Positions 26,672 through 34,944 of a stretch of 64,000 nucleotides of DNA are shown here, piece by piece. Position numbers and translations under genes: made by a program. Position 1 is the stretch's first letter. Every line of letters starts with the position of its first letter. The notes beneath the pieces were generated by a model, which ran no database searches, was not told the origin of the DNA, and worked only from the letters and a program-made list of their open reading frames with translations. The DNA comes from Streptomyces fuscichromogenes (GTDB lineage: Bacteria; Actinomycetota; Actinomycetes; Streptomycetales; Streptomycetaceae): NCBI RefSeq assembly GCF_014645815.1, contig NZ_BMML01000001.1:552118-616117 (forward strand), given 5' to 3'.

Positions 26672-26965
26672 GGCGGGAGATTGACAGCGAACGCTGTGTT
26701 TGTCCAGGTCAAGTGGGTATCTGTCCGCATGCTGGGAACGGGTGTTGCGGTCTTGTGAACGCCGTGGGCGGGGGAGCGGACAGGCCGGGGCCGCCGGTCG
26801 AGGGCGGGGAATGAAGACCGGCGGCCCGTACCGCGCAGGAGCCGTCATCCTGTGCGGGGCTGCCACCAGTTGACTGCGCGACGGCGCGCGCGGGGAGCGT
26901 GCGCTGGAGGCCGGCGCGTGCGAACTGTTCACACGGGGCGCGCGCGAAGGAACGCGCGCCCGCGT

Positions 26966-27151
26966 TCACCACCCGCGCGCGTGCCACTCCGGCAGGTGCG
27001 GGCGCTCCGTGCCCAGCGTGGTGTCGTTGCCGTGCCCCGGATACACCCAGGTCTCGTCCGGCAGGGCGTTGAAGATCTTCGTCTCGACGTCGTGGATCAG
27101 GCTGGCGAAGGCCTTCGGGTCCTTGCGCGTGTTGCCGACGCCGCCGGGGAA
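26966..27151 (-). pseudogene. Orphan C-terminal fragment of an MBL-fold hydrolase (original host 3' end)
   Basis: This frame encodes about 62 residues ending in WVYPGHGNDTTLGTERPHLP and EWHARGW, the C-terminus of an MBL-fold (glyoxalase II-like) hydrolase. Homology begins abruptly at FPGGVGNT, exactly at the CCGGGGAA shared with the right junction. The metal-binding HxHxDH part is missing and no start or ribosome binding site serves it. From memory of Streptomyces homologues, GGVGNTxKDPKAFASLI is the usual family sequence here, so this is probably the native 3' end stranded by island integration. Confidence 0.85.
27144..27151. other. Candidate attL core of the genomic island
   Basis: CCGGGGAA at 27144-27151 is where similarity to the MBL-hydrolase gene stops. 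The same eight bases occur at the matching codons of the right-hand MBL gene (63594-63601). Left of it is host-like coding sequence; right of it begins a decayed serine-recombinase gene. The short identity fits the small crossover of large serine integrases. Confidence 0.7.
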
Positions 27152-27181
27152 CACCAAAGCTCACCGGGTAACACAGCAAAT

Positions 27182-27438
27182 GTGACCGCCAACCTTGCCC
27201 CCGCCCGCACCGTGGCGTTTCTGTACGCCCGTATCAGCGAGGACCCCGCGACCTGAAGCGCGGTGTCGACCGACAGATGGACGACCCCCGAGCCTTCGTT
27301 GCGGACAACGCCTGGGAGATCGGCGCGGAGTACATCGAGAACGACATCACCGCCCACTCAGGTACCGAGCGCCCGAAGTGCGACGCGCTTAGGGAGGCCG
27401 CCATCGCCGCGGCCCAGCAACCCTGCCCTTGCCGATAG
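27182..27438 (+). pseudogene. Decayed serine recombinase/integrase, N-terminal part
   Basis: From GTG 27182 the frame reads RTVAFLYARISEDPAT and stops at 27256. A shift to another frame continues with LKRGVDRQMDDPRAFVADN, then WEIGAEYIENDITAHSG, to a stop at 27436-27438. Together they give the N-terminal catalytic domain of a large serine recombinase, including the YARIS motif with its nucleophilic Ser and the Arg of the VDRQ helix. The frameshift and the loss of the whole C-terminal DNA-binding part make it inactive. It begins 31 bp inside the left junction, the usual place for an integrase gene. Confidence 0.85.
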
Positions 27439-27550
27439 CGTCATCCGCGCTGTTCGGAGTCAGTGCGCGACGGTTCGCGGGATGTCGGCCGCTTCGCCGG
27501 CGTCGACCACGCTGGTACGCCTGGCGATCACCCAGGCATGATGACCGGCC

Positions 27551-28440
27551 ATGCTGCTGCGACTGGCATACCTGGGCATGGCGAGCGTCTTCGCGATGCT
27601 GCGGCTGCTGCCGATGAGCGATCGGGACATGAACGTGGAGGTCCTGGCTCTGCGCCATCAGATCGCGGTGCTGGAGCGGCAGCTGAACGGGCGGCGGGTG
27701 CGGTTCGACGCGGGCGACCGGGCGTTCCCGGCGGCGCCGCTCCAGGGTCTGCCGCCCGAGGTGCTGCGTCGGATGTGGCTGCTGGCGCGGCCTGACACCG
27801 TGCTGGCTTGGCACCGCGGCCTGGTCACCCGCCGCCATGCCGCCCGGTCCCGGCCGAAACGTGGGGGCGACCGCGCACCGCGCGATCCATCCGCGCCCTG
27901 GTCCTGCGGCTCGCGCGGGAGAATCCCGGCTGGGGCTGCCGGCGCCTGCACGGTGAACTGCTCGTCCTCGGCGTGAAAGTGGTGGCGTCCACGGTCTGGG
28001 AGATCCTCAAGGACGCCGGGATCTCGCCGGCGCCCGAGCGGACGTCCAGCACCTGGGCGGACTTCCTGCGCTCCCAGGCGGACGCGCTCCACGCGTGCGG
28101 TTCCTTCGAAACCGTCACCCTGTCCGGGGCGCGGCTGTACGTGTTCGCGCTCATCGAGCACACCGGTCGGCGCATCCGGGTCCTGGGTGTGACCGCGTAC
28201 CCGACCACGTCCTGGGTCGTGCAGGCGGCGAGGAATCCCGTCATGGACCTCCAGGACGCCGGCTGCCAGGCCCGCTACCTTGTCCGGGACCGGGACGGGA
28301 AGTTCCCCGAACTGTTCGACACGATCCTCGCCGACGCGGCGATCGAGGTCGTGCTCAGCGGCATCCGGATCCCCTGTATGAACTCCATCATGGAGAGACA
28401 GGTGCAGACCGGCCGCCGTGAACTGCCCAGCGCGGCCGGG
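27551..28440 (+). pseudogene. Frameshifted and truncated rve-type (DDE) transposase
   Basis: Residues from 27551 (SDRDMNVEVLALRHQIAVLE, then RPDTVLAWHRGLVTRRHA) continue in another frame from about 27860 (RTARSIRALVLRLARENPGW, GVKVVASTVWEILKDAGI, RYLVRDRDGKFPELFDTILA, MNSIMERQVQTGRREL). This is an integrase-core transposase family frequent in Streptomyces. The single frameshift lies near the G-run around 27862. The last 60 or so residues are missing. It is inactive. Confidence 0.85.
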
Positions 28441-28554
28441 CTCGGCGGGCGGCAAACGCCCCTCCTTCTTTTTGGGAACGCGCGGGGCGTCGTCACAGGT
28501 CAGTGCAGCTACTCTGAGCGCCTGATGCCAAGGCGTCGCTGAGGCAATCGAAGC

Positions 28555-28959
28555 CCATGGAGCTGTTGACGATCGTGCGGACATCGGCCCAGCCAGCCCC
28601 GGTTGCGTTCGCTGTCGGTGGTCTTGATGGAGCTGCAGCCGTCGAAGGTCGCGCAGGCCCTTCGTGCTCGGCGCGGGGAGGAGGCCACCGAGTCCGGCCG
28701 TCATTTTGTCCCACACCAGCCGGTATCCGACCTCCGGGAACATGCATATCGCCAGGAGGAAGTACACCCCGACCCGCGAAGGCGGATCCCGCAGCCGCTG
28801 CTGGACTGCACGGGTCTCCTCCCGTGCGGCGTCCACCAGTTCGAATGGTAGGCGGGGTGTCAGTCCGCCCAGGTGCCCGGCGGCGAAACGCCCTGCGGCC
28901 AGGGTGATTTCCCGCGAGAGGGTCGCCAGGGCGGGCGGGGAGGCGGAATGGACAGGCAA
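28555..28959 (-). pseudogene. IS4-family transposase, N-terminal fragment
   Basis: The minus strand from ATG 28959 encodes AAGRFAAGHLGGLTPRLPFE, LVDAAREETRAVQQRLRDP, SRVGVYFLLAICMFPEVGY and LVWDKMTAGLGGL, matching the N-terminal domain of IS4-type transposases. After about 28655 the frame shifts to CSSIKTTDSERNRGWLG and then loses similarity. No DDE catalytic part remains. It lies tail to tail with the preceding transposase remnant. Confidence 0.8.
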
Positions 28960-29386
28960 CGCGGCTCCACGGGCAGGACGTCTTGGTCGACACCTGCTTC
29001 GGCGGAGCCGCGTTGATCACGTTCCGCACGCCGCGACGAGCCCGCCCCGCCTGGCGCCCCGGCCGGAAACCCTAACCACCCGGCCTTGGGGTGGGTGGAG
29101 TGAGTGTGGACGGCGTGCTGGTAGGTAGGCGGGCGGGTGCGGGCGGGCGGTAGGTGGTGGGGCCGTGTTGTTCGCGGTAGTCCTCAGCGGAGGCAGAGGC
29201 AGAGGCAGAGGCAGAGGCAGAGGCTGGGATCGGGAGCGGCGAAGGGGTACGGCGCCGCCGCGTTGTCCGTCCTCGCGCTGTCCGCTCTCGTGTTGTGCGT
29301 CGTCGCGTTGCCCGCTGCCGAGTTGTTCCTGGTGGTGTTCTCTCCGGCCTTTCGGGCGTTTCATGGAGTTGGGGTGTGGGACATGT
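28960..29386. other. 427-bp gap without a supported gene; hexamer repeat at 29191-29224
   Basis: The stretch between the IS4 remnant and the tfuA stop has G-rich and low-complexity sequence. Five to six tandem AGGCAG units lie at 29191-29224. Open frames across it (for example 29137-29427 plus) are repetitive Arg/Gln or Leu/Pro peptides without ribosome binding sites. It most likely holds the 3' end of the tfuA transcript and junk left by transposon decay. Confidence 0.5.
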
Positions 29387-30814
29387 TCAGTGGGCCGACC
29401 ACTCGGCTTGCCAGACGGCGGTGGTGATGTGGTGGTTGAGGTCGTCGCTGTCGGGTTCTATCACTTCGTGTGCCGTTTTGGGGACCGTGGACGGTGCTGG
29501 TGAGTCGCCGCTTTCGTAGTGGAAGTCGTCCCTGACGGCTTTGAGGAACTCGTAGCCGTCGAGGAAGTCGAGGCTGGTGGCGTACCGGTGGATGTCGCCG
29601 GGGAACGGTGTGCCGATCGAGGAGAAGTACCAGCGGAGGACTTCCTTGTCGGCCACGGGGCCGGGGCCGGACGGGTCCGCGAGTCCGTGTGCCTCGAGGA
29701 AGTGCTTCTTCTCCCGGGTGCGGTGCACGATCCGCCTGTAGTCGGCATCCGAGCGCAGCGCGCGGAGCAACGGCAGGTTCAGGGCGCCGCCGTAGGGGCG
29801 GTGGCTGCGTGCGAGGACCTCGTCCTCGATGAGGGAGGTGAAGCCGTCTTGCGTGTACGCGTGCTCGGCCAGCCAGCTCTGCCACTGCGCACCCGCTGTC
29901 AGGTGGTGGGTCGTGCGGAACCGGGCCAGCGCGGCCGATGTCCTGGCCTCCGCGTCGGCCGGCGGTGTGCCCAGGCGGGGCACGATGGCGCCGAGCGCGC
30001 TGCGGCGCAGGCGGAGATAGCGGGCGGGGCGCAGCCTGACCTCGTTGAGGATCGCGTTGATCCGCAGGAAGTCACCGTCCCCGTCGTGGACCAGGCCGTT
30101 GCTGTGCGACCGCTCGACGAACGCGTTGCGCTGGAGGGGGAAGTCGGCTTCGGCCTTGGGCAGCGTGCCGTGCTCGCTGCGCATGACGTCGAGCATGGCA
30201 AGGGCGTCGCACTTCTTCTGGTCGACCGAGTGGTCCGCGACGAAGGCCGAGAGAGCGTCGATCTCGTGCTCCGGCAGCCCGGCTGCGCGGCCTTCCGCGA
30301 GGGTCAGGCGCAGACTGCGCTGGGGGTAGTACGTCGTCTTGGCGAGGTCCAGGAGGCGTTGATGGGTGGCGTCGCCGATGAGGTTCCGGGCGCGCGCCTC
30401 GTGGAGCGTGGCGCGTATGTTCACCATCGCGTCGGAGAGTTGTATGTGGCCGTCGTCCCGTCCGGCGTGCGCGACGGTGACCTCGTCGTCGTCCTCGAGG
30501 ACGCCGCCCAGGTACTGCTCGAAGACCCTGCCGATCCCGCGCATGCCGAACGGGGCGAGTTCGGCGGCGCGCAGCGCTCCCATGCTGGCGCTTCCGTAGA
30601 CGGGTATGCCGGCATGCAGCGCCCCGAGGATCTCCTTGTGCCAGACCGCCGGCACGTCGTGGAACCTGCCGTCGATGATGCCGATCGCCGTCGGTTTGTC
30701 CTGCACCAGCGCGTGGATGTGGCCCTGCTCGACCGGCGGCAGATACACCACGTCCCAGTCCCGCGGGCGGTCCTCTTCGGCCAGGGTCGGGCCCACGAAG
30801 ACGAACGCTGTCAT
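29387..30814 (-). CDS. tfuA: TfuA-like protein, partner of YcaO in thioamide formation
   Basis: 475 aa from ATG 30814 with AAGGAG 8 bases upstream. The N-terminal 220 residues match TfuA: FVFVGPTLAEEDRP, YLPPVEQGHIHALV, IGIIDGRFHDVPAVWHKEIL and GSASMGALRAAELAPFGMRG, then GRVFEQYLGGVLEDDDEVTV. The C-terminal 250 residues are a helical extension I do not recognise. TfuA proteins accompany YcaO enzymes that put sulfur into the peptide backbone (McrA glycine thioamide, thioviridamide group), probably by delivering sulfur. It lies 39 bp downstream of ycaO in one operon. This TfuA is longer than many single-domain members. Confidence 0.9.
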   Translation of the reverse strand: MTAFVFVGPTLAEEDRPRDWDVVYLPPVEQGHIHALVQDKPTAIGIIDGRFHDVPAVWHKEILGALHAGIPVYGSASMGALRAAELAPFGMRGIGRVFEQYLGGVLEDDDEVTVAHAGRDDGHIQLSDAMVNIRATLHEARARNLIGDATHQRLLDLAKTTYYPQRSLRLTLAEGRAAGLPEHEIDALSAFVADHSVDQKKCDALAMLDVMRSEHGTLPKAEADFPLQRNAFVERSHSNGLVHDGDGDFLRINAILNEVRLRPARYLRLRRSALGAIVPRLGTPPADAEARTSAALARFRTTHHLTAGAQWQSWLAEHAYTQDGFTSLIEDEVLARSHRPYGGALNLPLLRALRSDADYRRIVHRTREKKHFLEAHGLADPSGPGPVADKEVLRWYFSSIGTPFPGDIHRYATSLDFLDGYEFLKAVRDDFHYESGDSPAPSTVPKTAHEVIEPDSDDLNHHITTAVWQAEWSAH

Positions 30815-30853
30815 TGTCTGGCTCCTTGGTCGGTCACAGTGCTTGCGGCGGGC

Positions 30854-32053
30854 TCACTCCATCGGGGCCAGCAGGCCCGGGACGAGCACCTTCATCACCG
30901 GGATTTCGATGTGCGGCTTGGTCAGGTCGACCACGACGATCTGTGACTGCCCCCTCTCGCGCAGCGCGTCCACGATCTTGAGCACGTCCTGTTCGAACGT
31001 GTCGTGCGGGTGACTCGGCGTCTCGTGGAAGGCGCGCGTGCCGCTGCTTTTACGCATCTCGTTCCACTTGGCCGTGAGCCGCAGCTTGTCGCGCTGCGAG
31101 TCGTACACGTTGCGGGGCAGGTCGTCGCGGGCGCCGGAGATGAAGGTGAGCCGGGTCTGGGCGGCCTCCGTGAGGGCCCGCAGGAGCGCTATCTCGCGGC
31201 GTAGATGCGTTCCCCAGCCGGTGTTGACAGGCAGCGGACTGTGCGAGGTCCTCGGGTCCTCCCCGATGCTGCACTCGAACGTGGGGATGCCCAGATCGGG
31301 CGTCAGGTCCCGGACCGCAACCTCCAGGCCGGCGGACAGGAAGACGTCGAGGACCTGCCGGCAGGCGGGGTCGTCCACCGTGGCGAGGTCCATGGTGTTC
31401 CGTGGGGCAACGGGCTGCATCGAGTCCCTGATGAACGTGTCGCGTTCGACCAGTTCGCACAGGGCGTGGGCCAAGGCCTCCATGGGGTGGTTGCCGGAGG
31501 CCAGCCCGTTGGAATTGCCCCACGGCGGGACGGTGCCATGGCCGAGCAGGTCGAAGCCGTCACAGCGGAAGTCCATGGTGACGAGGTTGTAGGGGACCCA
31601 GACGCGGGCGCCGCCGGTCAGTTCGCGTCCCTCCACCCACAGCAGCCTGCGGTCGCGGAAGTCGTGGCTCTGGAAGAGTTCGTGCCGGTCCAGGTCCAGC
31701 ACCTGCCCCTGCTGCGCCATCTCCCGAGGCGTTCCCAGGCGCAGGGGCAGGGTCATGTTCTCCGCGTGCCACCGCTCCAAGCTCTCCATCACGCAGGATG
31801 CCCTCGCCGCGTCGAGGGTGAGGCCCTTGCCCTGGTGGACGGCGAGGGAACGCGAGTTGGGGCGGACCGACAGCACGACGGGTATGCCCAGCACGTCCAG
31901 CCCTGTCACGTTGGCGACCCGGGTCAGACCGATCTCGGCGAAATGGGGGCGGACCCTTTCGAAGGTCTCTCGCGGCGGCACCAGGCGGTCCGTCCCGTGC
32001 CGGTGCCCCTTCGCCGTGGCCGCTGACCTGATCGTGTCCAGCGAAAGTTCCAT
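30854..32053 (-). CDS. ycaO: YcaO-domain enzyme, probable thioamide synthetase
   Basis: About 399 aa. GAAGGAAT precedes two possible starts, GTG 32056 and ATG 32053; I use the ATG. ATP-binding YcaO motifs are present: DAARASCVMESLERWHAE, then HPMEALAHALCELVERDTFI, and FISGARDDLPRNVYDSQRD later. The C-terminus (VPGLLAPME) lacks the Pro-rich PxPxP tail of azoline-forming YcaO cyclodehydratases, which fits a TfuA-type partner. YcaO activates a backbone amide by phosphorylation for attack by sulfide. No precursor gene lies in this operon; the candidate substrate is encoded at 44311-44418. Confidence 0.93.
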   Translation of the reverse strand: MELSLDTIRSAATAKGHRHGTDRLVPPRETFERVRPHFAEIGLTRVANVTGLDVLGIPVVLSVRPNSRSLAVHQGKGLTLDAARASCVMESLERWHAENMTLPLRLGTPREMAQQGQVLDLDRHELFQSHDFRDRRLLWVEGRELTGGARVWVPYNLVTMDFRCDGFDLLGHGTVPPWGNSNGLASGNHPMEALAHALCELVERDTFIRDSMQPVAPRNTMDLATVDDPACRQVLDVFLSAGLEVAVRDLTPDLGIPTFECSIGEDPRTSHSPLPVNTGWGTHLRREIALLRALTEAAQTRLTFISGARDDLPRNVYDSQRDKLRLTAKWNEMRKSSGTRAFHETPSHPHDTFEQDVLKIVDALRERGQSQIVVVDLTKPHIEIPVMKVLVPGLLAPME

Positions 32054-32056
32054 CAC

Positions 32057-32498
32057 GCTGATTCCTTCGTCAAGGGTGGGTTCGACGATGCGGGCGAATG
32101 GAGCCGGGCGGCGTTGCGGCCTTCGGCTCGCGGGCCAAGCGGAGCCCTTGCGTAAGGGGCGCCCGCAGTGCGGCGGCTCGGTCTTCGATCGGGCGGCTGG
32201 GCTGGTGGTGCAGGACGACACTGCCACTCCTGTGACGAGTATTTTTCCAGAGCCCGGCGTGAGCCATAAGTACCGAATACTCGTGACGGCAGCCCTTGCC
32301 GCCCGGAGCAGTGAAACGGCGAAACCGATGTCAGGATGAGAGCGACGCGTTTCTGTGCGCTGCGTATGGCCGGCCGGAACGGTCACCGTTTACGGGGCTG
32401 GGATGAAGGTGACCTGATGGTGTGCCCCGGTATTCAGAAAGCCGCCACTTTTCAAGGTCTTCGGTCGGCCGCTGCGGCCATCGGAAGGGAATGAAGTT
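32057..32498. promoter_or_regulatory. Divergent control region between ycaO and the CFAS-type methyltransferase
   Basis: This 442-bp space is more A/T-rich than its surroundings. It holds a perfect 9-bp inverted repeat, ACGAGTATT (32235-32243) and AATACTCGT (32276-32284), 32 bases apart, midway between the two divergent genes. A 25-codon frame (ATG 32417, GAAGGTGA upstream) ends at 32494 within the methyltransferase leader; it could be a coupled leader peptide. I see no clear second precursor peptide here. Confidence 0.5.
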
Positions 32499-33224
32499 AT
32501 GGAAACCAGCTATGCCGAGCTCCACCTCGATCCCGAACTGAACCACAGCTCAGGCTATTTCACGAGCGACACCATGTCGTTGGAGCAGGCCCAGCGCGCC
32601 AAGACCGACGCGATCTTGTCCCACTGCCGGATCGAGCCGTCCATGAAGGTCCTCGACGTCGGCTGCGGCTGGGGCGCGACCGCCAGGGCCGCGACCCAGC
32701 GGTACGGGGCGCACTGCATCGGCATCACGCTGGATGAGGGACAACTGGCGTACGCGCGCCAGAGGGATGCGGAAACCGGCGGCCCGCGCATCGATTTCCG
32801 CCTCAGCAGCTGGGAGGAGTTCTTTGAGCCCGTCGACCGCATCGTCTGCGTCAACGCCTTCGAGAACTTCGAGGACAAGCAGGGCTTCCTTCCGCACTGC
32901 CGCACCCTGCTCCCGGTGGGGGGCGTCATGGTCATGCTGACGGTGACGGCCGAACGCCGGATGTTCCGCGTGACGTCGAAGGACGAGATCGTCCAAAACG
33001 CCCAAAAAGCCGGATTCGATGTGCACACGTCCGGCTCCCTGGCCGACGACTACGCACGCACGCTCGAGCTGTTCGTCCGGAACCTGAACGACAACCGGAC
33101 CACATTGCTTTCCCTGGTCAGTGAACGGCGGCTGGACTGGCACCTGAACTACTACTCGAAATCCGCCGAATACCTCAGGTCGGGACTGAACGACATGTTC
33201 GAGTTCACGTTCACCGCCCTCTGA
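32499..33224 (+). CDS. CFAS/mycolic-acid-type SAM methyltransferase
   Basis: 241 aa with GGAAGGGA upstream. The N-terminus YAELHLDPELNHSSGYFTSD and motif I VLDVGCGWGATARAA match the cyclopropane-fatty-acid synthase group, as does GITLDEGQLAYARQR. It is shorter than true CFA synthases (about 380 aa) and lacks their N-terminal domain. Such short members act as small-molecule or peptide C-, N- or S-methyltransferases in natural-product clusters. It is divergent from ycaO/tfuA and could modify the same peptide. Confidence 0.85.
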   Translation: METSYAELHLDPELNHSSGYFTSDTMSLEQAQRAKTDAILSHCRIEPSMKVLDVGCGWGATARAATQRYGAHCIGITLDEGQLAYARQRDAETGGPRIDFRLSSWEEFFEPVDRIVCVNAFENFEDKQGFLPHCRTLLPVGGVMVMLTVTAERRMFRVTSKDEIVQNAQKAGFDVHTSGSLADDYARTLELFVRNLNDNRTTLLSLVSERRLDWHLNYYSKSAEYLRSGLNDMFEFTFTAL

Positions 33225-33331
33225 CACGGAACACCGCCGACGTCACCCGCCATCGAGACCACTGTGCCGCCCAGGCGTGTCAGGAGAACTCGTGATGGTG
33301 GCCCTGAAGCCGTCCTGTTTAGCATGGCCGC

Positions 33332-33820
33332 ATGACTGTTCCCAGCCGAGAACTGACCCCCGACGACCTCGAACTCATCGAGTTCGCCCGAGAGATCGTC
33401 GACGCAAACTCCGACGGCGACGTCAGCGCGCACACCATGGCCGCCGCCGTCAGGGGCGCCGACGGGAAGATATACGGCGGAATCAACGTCTACCACTTCA
33501 CCGGTGGCCCCTGCGCGGAACTCGTCGCGCTCGGCCACGCCCGGGCGTCCGGCGCCAGAGAGCTGTCCACGATCGTCGCGGTGGGTGATGCGGGCCGGGG
33601 ACCCGTCGGCCCTTGCGGCAGGGACCGCCAGGTGCTTTTCGACTACCATCCCGGCATCCGGGTCCTCCTCCCCACCCCCGACGGCGTCAGGAGTGTCCGG
33701 ATCGAGGACCTTCTGCCGCTGGCCGAACACGCCAGCCGCGCACAAGTCCTGGGCCGGCTCCGCAAGAATCGCCAGGCACGGACCGAGCCGCCCTCCCCCA
33801 CAGCCCGCGCCTGCCGGTGA
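33332..33820 (+). CDS. Blasticidin-S-deaminase-like cytidine deaminase family protein
   Basis: 162 aa. The core closely follows blasticidin-S deaminase: INVYHFTGGPCAELVALG has the zinc-ligand Cys61 and catalytic Glu63. STIVAVGDAGRGPVGPCGRD follows with Cys95, then RQVLFDYHPGIRVLL. The family's second CxxC cysteine is Asp98 (PCGRDRQ instead of PCGRCRQ), which may change zinc binding. The C-terminal 30 residues are a basic extension. It may deaminate a cytosine-like group for self-resistance or biosynthesis, or be an evolved non-catalytic binder. No good Shine-Dalgarno sequence precedes the ATG. Confidence 0.82.
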   Translation: MTVPSRELTPDDLELIEFAREIVDANSDGDVSAHTMAAAVRGADGKIYGGINVYHFTGGPCAELVALGHARASGARELSTIVAVGDAGRGPVGPCGRDRQVLFDYHPGIRVLLPTPDGVRSVRIEDLLPLAEHASRAQVLGRLRKNRQARTEPPSPTARACR

Positions 33821-33825
33821 CCGCC

Positions 33826-33863
33826 CCCGCGAGAGAGCGGGTCACATGCGTGCGGAACCACGC
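33826..33863. terminator. Hairpins between convergent deaminase-like and nucleotidyltransferase genes
   Basis: CCCGC/GCGGG (33826-33830 and 33837-33841) and GCGTG/CACGC (33848-33852 and 33859-33863) form two short adjacent hairpins in the 44-bp convergent gap. They are plausible as a bidirectional terminator. Confidence 0.45.
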
Positions 33864-33864
33864 G

Positions 33865-34944
33865 TCAGCCCCAAAGGCCGCCCACGCTCTCGCCCAGCCA
33901 CTCCGCGGTGGCCTCCTCCCCGACACCCAGTTCCTCGGTGAGCGAGGTCCCGAAGACCCGGTCGGTGTGCCCACAGACCCAGGCCACCGGGCGGGCGAGG
34001 CCGTATGCGGCGACCGCTTCGAGGACCGACGCGCGTTCACCGGCGTCGAGCCGGCGCCACTCCCGCAGCACCTCGGCCACCTGGGACAGATTGGCGCCCT
34101 TGAGCCGGGCGAACCGGTCGACCCACCCCTCACGGAACAGGTGCAGGCACACGAACAGGAAAGAGTGCGCGCCGGACAGCGCGGGCAACGACAGCTCGCC
34201 CACCGTCAGACTCCGGCGCCCGGCCAGCACCTCATCCATCGGCACCTGCCACTTCGCGCCGTGCCAGGTGAGACTGTTGGCGACATCCAGGACGAACACC
34301 GGTACGACCGGGTCCGGGCCGATCCGGTGGAAGTGCGGCAAGTGGTCCGGTGACAACTGGTAGATACGCAACTCGGCACGGGACCGGGGCAGCAGGCGGC
34401 CCGAGACCGAGTCCCAGACCTGCTCCGCGGCATACCCGGCATCGAGCAGCGCGGCGCTCAGCCGGCCCCGGTCCTCGGGCCGGATCATCAGGTCGATGTC
34501 GTTGAACTGACGCACCGCGCGTCCGTCATAGAGCCGCTCCTGCGCGACCACTCCCTTGGTCCAGGCGGCAGCGATCCCGGCTGCGGCGATGGCCTGCGAC
34601 ACGCGCGCGGCCTCCGCCGTCAACACAGCCGCCCGGTGACGGGCATTCTGCAGGAAGGACAACAGCGGAACCCGCAGCTGGACGGGGAACGAGCGGCGCA
34701 GTCCGTGCCGGTGCACATAGTCGGACAGCGCTGCGCCGAGCTTGTGCCGCAGAGCGTGCTCGATCAGCCGCCCGTGGTCGAAATCCGGCCGGCGCAGCAG
34801 GTCCGCGACATCGTCCGGCGCATGGTCGAGTCCCTGATGCTCGGCCACCGCCAGCAGCACGGCCCGCACATCGCCGTCCAGCGCGAAGTGCCGCGGTGTC
34901 CTGCCGGCCGCGGGGGCCGGCGCGTGTGTCGATGAGGTGGTCAC
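33865..34944 (-). CDS. Nucleotidyltransferase-family protein (NTP_transf_5-like)
   Basis: 359 aa from GTG 34944, with GGAGGAACG upstream and a GTGA overlap with the kinase-like gene. The nucleotidyltransferase signature is WTKGVVAQERLYDGRAVRQF followed by NDIDLMIRPED with paired metal-binding Asp residues. Proteins of this family occur in RiPP clusters beside HprK-like kinases. In some lasso-peptide systems such a pair phosphorylates the peptide and then adds a group to the phosphate. The same two-step decoration is a reasonable guess here. It is the last gene of the precursor operon. Confidence 0.85.
   Translation of the reverse strand: MTTSSTHAPAPAAGRTPRHFALDGDVRAVLLAVAEHQGLDHAPDDVADLLRRPDFDHGRLIEHALRHKLGAALSDYVHRHGLRRSFPVQLRVPLLSFLQNARHRAAVLTAEAARVSQAIAAAGIAAAWTKGVVAQERLYDGRAVRQFNDIDLMIRPEDRGRLSAALLDAGYAAEQVWDSVSGRLLPRSRAELRIYQLSPDHLPHFHRIGPDPVVPVFVLDVANSLTWHGAKWQVPMDEVLAGRRSLTVGELSLPALSGAHSFLFVCLHLFREGWVDRFARLKGANLSQVAEVLREWRRLDAGERASVLEAVAAYGLARPVAWVCGHTDRVFGTSLTEELGVGEEATAEWLGESVGGLWG

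Noticed and set aside
29137..29427. 96-aa plus-strand frame with hydrophobic C-terminal part
   Set aside because: Its N-terminus is a translated AGGCAG repeat, it overlaps the tfuA 3' end and has no ribosome binding site.
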